A stretch of 30,838 bases of DNA from Segatella copri (lineage in GTDB: Bacteria; Bacteroidota; Bacteroidia; Bacteroidales; Bacteroidaceae). The notes under the pieces are model-generated. The model was not told the origin of the DNA. It did no database searches and saw only the letters and a program-made list of their open reading frames with translations. Shown one piece after another: positions 24,122 through 30,838 of this stretch. The translations under genes were made by a program, and so were the position numbers. The stretch is taken from positions 1-30,838 of the forward strand of contig NZ_JAHOEA010000041.1 in the NCBI RefSeq assembly GCF_019127135.1. Direction: 5' to 3'. The first letter of the stretch is position 1, and each line of letters begins with the position of its first letter.

Positions 24122-26947
24122 ATGACACAATACGAACAGAAATTTAGAGATATACTTGCAGAAATACTGCAACTCGACCAAGCCGAACTCGACTTTGGTA
24201 TATATCGCATTATGAATCAGAAACGTAAGGATATCGAGGCGTTCTTGAACAATCGTCTTGTACCTGAAATTACAAAGATTTTGAAGGCTCAAACTGCTGC
24301 AGGAACGGATATTTCTGCCATGGAGAATGAGGTGTTTTCTCATTTGGCTAAATTCTTTAGCCGTTATTATGAGGGTGGCGATTTTATCTCTAAACGTCGC
24401 TATAAGGACGATGCCTATGCTATTCCTTATAGTGGTGAGGAAGTGAAGTTGTATTGGGCAAATGCCGACCAGTATTACATCAAGACTTCTGAGTATTTCA
24501 AGAATTACTCGTTCGTGTTGCCAACCAGCCGTCGTAAGGTACACTTTGTTCTTCGTGATGCGGATACAGAGCAGAACAACAACAAGGCAGCCAACAATAT
24601 GGAGCGCCGTTTCCAACTTTGTGAAGAGGACTGTATCGCAGAGGAAGATGATGAGCTAAACATCTTCTTTACTTATGAGTTGATGCCGAAGACTACCAAA
24701 CAGGATGCACTTGTCAAGGATGCAGAGGCTAAGATTATTTCTTCGTTTGCAGAAGGAAAATATGCCGACTTTGCAGAGTTGGTCAATGAAAAGGTACCAA
24801 CAGAAAAGAACAAGGAACGCACTTTGCTGATGAAGCATCTGCAAGATTATACGGCAAAGAACAACTTTGATTATTTCATCCACAAAGACTTGGGCGGTTT
24901 CCTTTGTAGAGAACTTGATTTCTATATCAAAAACGAGGTGATGTTTTTGGATGATTTGGATGCCACTCATATCATGGAGCATTTGGCACAAGTGAAAGCC
25001 ATCAAGCTGGTAGGAGAGAAGATTATCACCTTCCTTGCCCAGCTCGAAGACTTCCAAAAGAAGTTGTGGCTCAAGAAAAAGTTTGTAGTCGGTTGTGATT
25101 ATTGTATCACGCTCGACCGCATTCCTCGTACCCTTTACTCTGAGATTATAGCCAATGATGCCCAAAGAAAAGAATGGGTTCGCCTCTTTGCCATCGATGA
25201 AATCAAAGGGGATATGATGACCGAGGGCTATAGTGAGCCATTAACAGAAAAGTTCCTGGAAGACAATCCTTTCCTTGTGCTTGACACTAAGTTCTTTAGT
25301 GCCGAGTTCAAGCATAAACTCGTGGAAAGTATGGAGAAAGTGGATGAGGAGTGTAATGGATTGCTGATTAATAGTGAGAACTTCCAGGCTCTGGAATTGT
25401 TGCAAGAGAAGTATCGTGAGACTGTGAAATGTGTATATATTGACCCGCCTTATAATATCCAAGGTGATGACTTCATATACAAGGATAATTATAGAAATAG
25501 TACTTGGACATCTATGATGAATGATAGATTGGTTTTAGGAAGAAGTTTCCTTTCACAAAAGTCTAACCTGTTATGTAGTATTGGGCCTGATATGGAGGGT
25601 GAACTACGTCTTCTTTGTAATAGTTTAGATTATGATAAGGTATATCCTTATCTGTGGAAATCTCGTGCTAAACCAACTAATACTGGTACTGCAAAATTAC
25701 GTCCTCAGGTAGTTGGCGAATTTGTATATATGCTTCAAAATGATAAAGAACAATTGTTTAATCCTATATCGTCTGGAATAGAGCGTAAATATAATAATCA
25801 TGATGATTATGGAAATTACCGAACAACAACAATCTTAACATCTAATTTAGGAAGATATAAGAGAGAGACAATGCGATTTACAATTGGAAATTATACTCCA
25901 CCTTATGATAAACGTTGGAAAGCTGGTTATAATGAAATAAAAACAATGTTTGATAATCATCGGTTGGGATTTAATGAAGATGGTGAGCCATATTGTAAGC
26001 ATTATGAAGGAGATGAGGATGAGCAACATATTCCTTTTTGGACTTATATTCCAGAGGAACTTTCAAGTACGGCGGAAAATGGTAAAAACGAATTGTCTGA
26101 TATAATACCAGATCATGGTTTTGATACAGTTAAGCCAAGGGAATTGTTGTTGTATTTTCTCAATGCTATCACTTCTAAAAATGATTATGTCTTTGATTAT
26201 TTTGCAGGTTCAGGTACAACTGCCCATTCAGTGATTTCTATGAATAAAGAAGATAAAGGAGAGCGAAAATATTTAATGGTAGAGATGGGGGAACATTTTA
26301 AAAAACTTCTTTTCCCTCGCATCGAAAAAGTAATCTATTCCGAGGATTGGAAGGACGGCAAGCCTGTTTCTCGCAAAGGCATTTCTCAATGCTTCAAGTA
26401 CATCCGCCTGGAGCAATACGAGGATACATTGAATAACTTGCAGCCAAAGAATCAGCGACTCGACTTCGATAACGAGAATGGCAAGGGAGATTTCGAGGAA
26501 ACCTATTTCCTCCGTTATATGCTCGATACAGAAACCAAGGGTGATCTCTTCAACCTGGAATGGTTTAAGAACCCGTTTGCCATGTCTATCAAGACAACCA
26601 AGGATAATGAGTTGGTAGATACCCATGTTGATATGGTGGAAACCTTCAACTACCTTATCGGTCTGAATGTAGAGACGCTCCGTTATCCTAAGGATGGCTA
26701 CTGCGTGGTGGAAGGAACCACCCATATCGGCAATGAGCGAACTCTCGTGATTTGGAGAAACTGCAACAAGGTGAGCAACGAAGACTTGAATGAATTCTTC
26801 CGTAAGCAAACCTATTGCACCACAGACTCAGAGTTCGATAAGATTTATGTAAATGGTGATAATACATTACCGAATATCAAGACGGATGAGGAGCATTGGA
26901 AAGTAGTACTCATTGAGGAAGAATTTAAGAAGAGAATGTTTGAATAG
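24122..26947 (+). CDS. Type III Mod-like site-specific DNA methyltransferase, 941 aa
   Basis: This is an S-adenosylmethionine-dependent amino-methyltransferase of the beta class: the catalytic motif IV IDPPYN (440-445) precedes the cofactor motif I FAGSGTTAHSV (694-704). Adenine-N6 is likely from DPPY and the Mod resemblance. The N-terminal 400 residues are long for a Mod protein and probably mediate complex formation. The segment after motif IV reads NLLCSIGPDMEGELRLL in place of the usual FISIDDNE-type stretch. DNA from about 25440 to 26310 is clearly more AT-rich than both flanks, which suggests a replaced target-recognition segment. It precedes the nuclease gene by eight bases. Confidence 0.92.
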   Translation: MTQYEQKFRDILAEILQLDQAELDFGIYRIMNQKRKDIEAFLNNRLVPEITKILKAQTAAGTDISAMENEVFSHLAKFFSRYYEGGDFISKRRYKDDAYAIPYSGEEVKLYWANADQYYIKTSEYFKNYSFVLPTSRRKVHFVLRDADTEQNNNKAANNMERRFQLCEEDCIAEEDDELNIFFTYELMPKTTKQDALVKDAEAKIISSFAEGKYADFAELVNEKVPTEKNKERTLLMKHLQDYTAKNNFDYFIHKDLGGFLCRELDFYIKNEVMFLDDLDATHIMEHLAQVKAIKLVGEKIITFLAQLEDFQKKLWLKKKFVVGCDYCITLDRIPRTLYSEIIANDAQRKEWVRLFAIDEIKGDMMTEGYSEPLTEKFLEDNPFLVLDTKFFSAEFKHKLVESMEKVDEECNGLLINSENFQALELLQEKYRETVKCVYIDPPYNIQGDDFIYKDNYRNSTWTSMMNDRLVLGRSFLSQKSNLLCSIGPDMEGELRLLCNSLDYDKVYPYLWKSRAKPTNTGTAKLRPQVVGEFVYMLQNDKEQLFNPISSGIERKYNNHDDYGNYRTTTILTSNLGRYKRETMRFTIGNYTPPYDKRWKAGYNEIKTMFDNHRLGFNEDGEPYCKHYEGDEDEQHIPFWTYIPEELSSTAENGKNELSDIIPDHGFDTVKPRELLLYFLNAITSKNDYVFDYFAGSGTTAHSVISMNKEDKGERKYLMVEMGEHFKKLLFPRIEKVIYSEDWKDGKPVSRKGISQCFKYIRLEQYEDTLNNLQPKNQRLDFDNENGKGDFEETYFLRYMLDTETKGDLFNLEWFKNPFAMSIKTTKDNELVDTHVDMVETFNYLIGLNVETLRYPKDGYCVVEGTTHIGNERTLVIWRNCNKVSNEDLNEFFRKQTYCTTDSEFDKIYVNGDNTLPNIKTDEEHWKVVLIEEEFKKRMFE

Positions 26948-26955
26948 GTCTTATT

Positions 26956-29900
26956 ATGGCTAAGAAAATACAGAAGAAAGGAAAACTGCAGCAGGCACTG
27001 GTCCTGTTTCATTATATCTTGCAGCTGTTTGGCTGTAAGGACTTGGAGGCTTTGTCTCGTGACCTCAAAGATCCAGCATACGAAGGTTTGAATGATGACC
27101 ACGAGTCAAAACTCTATCATGAACTTTGTCATAAGCTCTATGCTACCGGTCCTTTGTCCATAGAACAGTTGTACTTTTACGACCAGCATATCGTGAAGTT
27201 TACTGATGAGATCAACGAGAAGCGAAATGAACCTATCAAGTGGAAGTACTTCCAGTATCTATCCCTCTTGTTCACGGAAATCTATCTCGACCAGTATTTC
27301 AGTAATCCGCAGGCACTTTGCGACAACCTGAATCGTTTTCTGCATGAAGACTTCAATCATCGTGCAGAAACCTGGCACGAGTTGCCCGACTTTACGGTTG
27401 ATGACTTGAATAAGTTGGCCTATTGGAATGCAACAGGTTCGGGCAAGACTCTGCTGATGCATGTCAACATCAAGCAATATCAGGAGTATGCCAGAATCCA
27501 TCACGCCAAGAAACTCAACCGTATCATCGTATTGACTCCAAATGAAGGATTGAGCCGTCAGCATTATGAAGAGTTGAAGGCTTCTAATATGGATGTTGCT
27601 ATGTTCAGCAAACAAGGTGTTGGTGGTTTGTTTCAAGGCAAGGCTGTAGAAATCATCGACATCAATAAATTGGCAGATAAGGATGGAGATAAAACGGTAG
27701 CTGTTGAGGCTTTCGAGGGCAACAACCTGGTATTGGTAGATGAAGGTCACAAAGGTTCCAGTGGTGATGTCTGGATGGGGTATCGCCAGAAACTGACCGA
27801 GGAAGGCTTCTCCTTTGAGTATTCTGCTACCTTTGGTCAAGCCATTTCTGCAAAGAGCAATGCCAAAGACCGGAAGGCGATGTTCGACCAATATGGTAAG
27901 GCTACACTCTTTGATTATTCCTATCGTTATTTCTATGCCGATGGATATGGCAAGGATTATCGTATCATGAATATGAACGACTGGAATGATGATGATCTGC
28001 TCAATATGTATCTCACGGCATATTTGCTATGTCTTTATGAACAGACTAAAATCTATCAGAGTGATGTGCGGATTCATAACAGGTTTCTGGTGGAGAAGCC
28101 ATTGGGAATATTTGTGGGAAGTAGCGTAAAGGCTGTGAGCAAGGAAAATAAGAATCAGGTATCGGATGTAACTCAGATACTCTTGTTCTTGCAGGATTTT
28201 ATCCGAAATCGTACAGAGTTTTCTGGTTATATCCGTCGTTTGCTCAGTTCGGAAGATGGATTGAAAACAAAGAATGGTTATTCTGTATTTGGCAACTCTT
28301 TCCTGGCGCTTAAAGGTGGTTATCTCGTAGAAGATGACAAACAGAAGTTTGCCGAGAACATCTATGATGCTATCCTGCGGGATCTTTTCCACTCCAATAT
28401 CCATGGTGCCCAACTTCATATCGATCTTCAAAAAGGAGGTTTTGAGGAGATTGGATTGAGGGTAGGAAGTGCTAAGGATTATTTCGGTGTCATCAATGTG
28501 GGAGATGGTAAGGAATTGCTGAAACTCTTGCAGGATAAAGGATTCCTTTGTGAAACGAAAGCATTCGGTACTTCAAGTCTCTTCAACAATATCAATTCTC
28601 AAGATTCAACTGTCAACATCCTGATTGGTTCCAAGAAGTTTACCGAAGGATGGAGCAGTTGGCGAGTTTCTGTGATGGGGCTGATGAATGTGGGACGTAG
28701 CGAAGGTTCTGAGATTATTCAGCTCTTTGGTCGTGGCGTTCGTCTGAAGGGATACAGATATTCCCTGAAGCGAAGCAAGATGCTGGATGCCTGCTATCAG
28801 GACGAGATGATTCCAAAGAATTTGTCAACTATCGAGACTCTGAATATCTTTGGCGTGCGGGCTGATTATATGGAAGCCTTCAAGGCATATTTGGAGGATG
28901 AAGGTTTGCCAACCAATGAGATAGACTATGAGAAGATTGTCATCAAAACCATTAAGTCTGTTGATTTAGACGCTCTTCATCTCTCATTGCCTAAAGTTGT
29001 GGATGGCTATAGCTTCAAGAAGTCTGCCGTGGTGGAACCTGCCGACGAAAGCCTGATGAAAAAGGTGAATATAAAACTGGACAAATATCCAAAGGTGGAT
29101 TTGCTGAGAAGCAAGAATGTCCAAACTGCTAATGCTGCAAGTCGCTATATAGGTGTTTTGGGACAGGAGCATCTGAATTGGATAGACTGGACGGAAGTGT
29201 TCTTTGCCTTGCAAGGTATGAAGGCGGAGCGTGGTTGGTATAATCTGGAGTTGCGATTGGAAGACTTGAAGTATCTGATGGCAAATCCTTCCTGGTACGA
29301 ATTGTCTATTCCTGAAGACCGTTTGAACTTTCATGATTTCGGAAAGAATGTGGAGTTGTGGCAGGATGTTACAATCAGTCTGCTTCGAGGCTATATGGAT
29401 ATGGCTTACAAGAAGGCCAAGTCGAAGGAAGAGCAAAAGCATCTGAAGGAGACACGCGTTACTTATTATAATATAGGTATGCCTGATGAATATGAAATAG
29501 AGGTTCGTAACGACCTGTATAATGTGGTAGATTATTTGAAAACATTGCAGGCGCAGGTGGAGAACAATGAATTTGGTAAAGACTTAGTTCTTGATGCTCC
29601 TTATTTCAAGGCTTTGAATGTGGAGGAATATCTGTATAAGCCTTTGGTTTTCCTTGCAGAGAAAGATGTCAATGGTAATCGTCCTTATGTAGATGTTGTA
29701 ACTGGTGAGCCAACGTTGAAGGTGTCTCCTGTGGCATTAAACTTGGGAGAACAGAACTTTGTTACTTCCTTCCGTGAATATTGTAAGGGTCATCAAGACG
29801 ATGTGCTGGCTGGTAAGCAGGTTTATCTGCTTCGCAATGAGAGCAAGAGGGGATTAGGTTTCTTTGAAGCAAACAACTTCTATCCTGATTTTATCTTATG

Positions 29901-30204
29901 GATATTGGATGGAGAGAAGCAATACATCACCTTCATCGATCCGAAAGGTATTCGCAATCTTAAAGGATTTGAGGATGATAAGATTCAACTCTTCAAGTAT
30001 TTACAGACAGAAGTGTCTTCTCAGTTGGGCAACAATCATCTGATGTTGAACAGTTTCATTATCAGCAATACGCCAATGGAGCAGGTTGAGTTTTGGTTGA
30101 AGAATCCATTTGAGAAAGGTGAATTCCAAAAGAATCATGTGTTGTTTAAGGATGATAAAGGCTATCTGGAAACGATGATGAATATGATTTTGCAGTATAT
30201 GTAG
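26956..30204 (+). CDS. Type III Res-like helicase-nuclease, 1082 aa
   Basis: Superfamily 2 helicase motifs are ATGSGKT (159-165), VLVDEGHKG (Walker B, 259-267, DEGH rather than DEAH), YSATFGQA (motif III) and QLFGRGVRLKG (motif VI, about 590-600). At the C-terminus YPDFILWI (976-983) and FIDPKG (993-998) form a PD-(D/E)xK nuclease core with D978, D995 and K997. The protein would be the restriction subunit that translocates and cuts unmodified DNA, acting with the upstream methyltransferase. It is the last gene of the operon. Type III Res proteins have this order of parts, and length is close to typical. Confidence 0.92.
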   Translation: MAKKIQKKGKLQQALVLFHYILQLFGCKDLEALSRDLKDPAYEGLNDDHESKLYHELCHKLYATGPLSIEQLYFYDQHIVKFTDEINEKRNEPIKWKYFQYLSLLFTEIYLDQYFSNPQALCDNLNRFLHEDFNHRAETWHELPDFTVDDLNKLAYWNATGSGKTLLMHVNIKQYQEYARIHHAKKLNRIIVLTPNEGLSRQHYEELKASNMDVAMFSKQGVGGLFQGKAVEIIDINKLADKDGDKTVAVEAFEGNNLVLVDEGHKGSSGDVWMGYRQKLTEEGFSFEYSATFGQAISAKSNAKDRKAMFDQYGKATLFDYSYRYFYADGYGKDYRIMNMNDWNDDDLLNMYLTAYLLCLYEQTKIYQSDVRIHNRFLVEKPLGIFVGSSVKAVSKENKNQVSDVTQILLFLQDFIRNRTEFSGYIRRLLSSEDGLKTKNGYSVFGNSFLALKGGYLVEDDKQKFAENIYDAILRDLFHSNIHGAQLHIDLQKGGFEEIGLRVGSAKDYFGVINVGDGKELLKLLQDKGFLCETKAFGTSSLFNNINSQDSTVNILIGSKKFTEGWSSWRVSVMGLMNVGRSEGSEIIQLFGRGVRLKGYRYSLKRSKMLDACYQDEMIPKNLSTIETLNIFGVRADYMEAFKAYLEDEGLPTNEIDYEKIVIKTIKSVDLDALHLSLPKVVDGYSFKKSAVVEPADESLMKKVNIKLDKYPKVDLLRSKNVQTANAASRYIGVLGQEHLNWIDWTEVFFALQGMKAERGWYNLELRLEDLKYLMANPSWYELSIPEDRLNFHDFGKNVELWQDVTISLLRGYMDMAYKKAKSKEEQKHLKETRVTYYNIGMPDEYEIEVRNDLYNVVDYLKTLQAQVENNEFGKDLVLDAPYFKALNVEEYLYKPLVFLAEKDVNGNRPYVDVVTGEPTLKVSPVALNLGEQNFVTSFREYCKGHQDDVLAGKQVYLLRNESKRGLGFFEANNFYPDFILWILDGEKQYITFIDPKGIRNLKGFEDDKIQLFKYLQTEVSSQLGNNHLMLNSFIISNTPMEQVEFWLKNPFEKGEFQKNHVLFKDDKGYLETMMNMILQYM

Positions 30205-30339
30205 GAAAAAGTTTTTCTATTTTAATGCCACATCTACCACGCAGAAGCGCAAGTGGCTGATATACAGAAAATAATGCGTGGTAATAAGCGGTGCTTTTAT
30301 TGCCACTTATTACCACGCATTGCCACGCCTTATTCTTGC
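30205..30339. terminator. Large inverted repeat after the nuclease gene
   Basis: TGCGTGGTAATAAG (30275-30288) pairs perfectly with CTTATTACCACGCA (30306-30319). The outer parts ACAGAAAATAA (30264-30274) and TTATTTTTCTGT (30340-30351) can also pair after an internal loop. TACCACGCA recurs near 30235. It may terminate the defence operon or be part of a small mobile repeat. The right arm overlaps the HepT remnant. Confidence 0.65.
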
Positions 30340-30468
30340 TTATTTTTCTGTAAACTTCTCAGAATTAAGAAGTTGCTTGATTTGCGGCATCAAAACAGGT
30401 ATATCCTTCTCTATGATATTCCAAAGCTGTTTTGGCTTAATAGTATAGTATCCATGCACCAAAACATG
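30340..30468 (-). pseudogene. C-terminal HepT (DUF86) toxin remnant
   Basis: Forty-two residues remain on the minus strand: HVLVHGYYTIKPKQLW, then IIEKDIPVLMPQIKQLL, then the natural stop. LVHGYYTI is the tail of the R-X4-6-H RNase motif of HepT toxins, and the following Trp/Asp-Ile-Pro pattern is typical of their C-terminal helix. The codon before the first His is TAG and no HepT-like sequence lies upstream, so the 5' part and the MNT antitoxin gene are missing. It is too short to be a functional toxin. Confidence 0.7.
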
Positions 30469-30535
30469 CTACCTTTCTAGTTTATAAAGTAAAAAGTATC
30501 TATTGATAGAAGAAAAAGGCACGCTAAGGCAGGTG

Positions 30536-30654
30536 GTCAACTATAAATATGACTAAGTTTCAGGAAAGTCAACGTGAATTATAAATAAGTTTTAACCGAG
30601 TCAACTCGTCTTACAAATAAAACTAAAAGTGGTCAACTAAAATCGTTAAACCAC
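30536..30654. repeat. GTCAAC array with 32-base period
   Basis: GTCAAC begins at 30536, 30568, 30600 and 30632, exactly 32 bases apart. Units also share an A/T-rich ATAAATA or ACAAATAAAA segment, but otherwise differ. No gene is visible. The third and fourth units fall inside the left arm of the inverted repeat at 30601. Confidence 0.85.
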
Positions 30655-30838
30655 AATGCCCGCCTGTGCCCGAGGCGTTGGGCAAATTTGCCCAACTACC
30701 TTGGTCATCTTTGCTCATCGCCTTGGTCACTCATACCCATCGTCTCGGTCATGCGTACCCATGTACGTGGTCATGGATACCCGTGTGGTTTAACGATTTT
30801 AGTTGACCACTTTTAGCTTTATTTGTAAGACGAGTTGA
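30601..30838. mobile_element. MITE-like element with 54-base inverted repeats
   Basis: Bases 30601-30654 and 30785-30838 are inverted copies that differ at one position in 54. The interior has a perfect palindrome TTGGGCAAATTTGCCCAA (30678-30695) and four imperfect 22-base direct repeats (30699-30720, 30721-30742, 30743-30764, 30765-30786) based on GGTCAT and ATACCCAT. No coding sequence is seen. The right arm ends exactly at the window edge, so the repeat may continue further. Whether it moves or is a structured intergenic repeat is not known. Confidence 0.75.

Noticed and set aside
21181..30204. BREX or DISARM system
   Set aside because: There is no PglZ, BrxC, DUF1998 or phospholipase-D gene. 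The Mod/Res pair points to a type III-like system.
30253..30480. 75-aa plus-strand open frame after the nuclease gene
   Set aside because: It reads through the inverted repeat and lies opposite the HepT remnant, with no recognisable protein features.
30699..30786. CRISPR array
   Set aside because: The 22-base repeats are contiguous and imperfect, with no unique spacers and no cas genes.

Overview
The window looks like chromosome of a gut Bacteroidales, most likely Prevotella/Segatella. Promoters follow the Bacteroidota pattern (TTTG, about 20 bp, TAnnTTTG), there are no strong Shine-Dalgarno sites, and the families DUF4837, GT2-DUF4922-SpoIID and VirE-N/DUF3987 are typical of this group. I name the group from gene content and sequence style; no search was run.

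Region by region. (1) 1-4118, plus strand: a small accessory block with a 93-aa OB-fold-like protein, an unrecognised 131-aa protein, an 897-aa VirE-N/DUF3987 ATPase with a 26-serine tract, and an unrecognised 123-aa protein. It ends at a bidirectional hairpin facing the 3' end of tRNA-His(GTG). (2) 4383-11731, minus strand: one long envelope and housekeeping operon, read rlmN, a 75-aa two-helix protein, four tandem 34-35-aa membrane micro-proteins, a DUF4837 lipoprotein, pdxA, a sigma-54 activator without receiver, lptE, a TPR-like protein and secG, closed by a strong terminator. (3) 11754-16976, plus strand: a 1260-aa GT2-DUF4922-SpoIID fusion followed by an AmpG-like transporter, probably linked to cell-wall turnover. 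(4) 17112-20726: YjbQ, an AAA+ ATPase, a repeat-bearing 103-aa protein, a bacterial poly(ADP-ribose) glycohydrolase-like protein and a DUF2442 protein. (5) 20728-30204, plus strand: a type III restriction-modification-like defence operon of three large genes (SNF2-type ATPase, DNA methyltransferase, helicase-nuclease) behind a leader of about 420 nt with extensive self-complementarity. (6) 30205-30838: a degraded tail with a large inverted repeat, a C-terminal HepT remnant, a GTCAAC array at exactly 32-bp spacing and a 54-bp near-perfect terminal inverted repeat that runs to the end of the window.

The two most original signals are the four tandem micro-proteins at 9957-10405, which share a gap-free LYT..GKK.LE C-terminal pattern and are too short for usual gene calling, and the structured leader of the defence operon, which offers a nested 38-bp hairpin, a possible pseudoknot and a hairpin ending three bases before the start codon. 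The methyltransferase also appears mosaic, with an AT-rich central segment covering its target-recognition part. Short-period repeats of several families lie at gene ends and have entered at least two reading frames.
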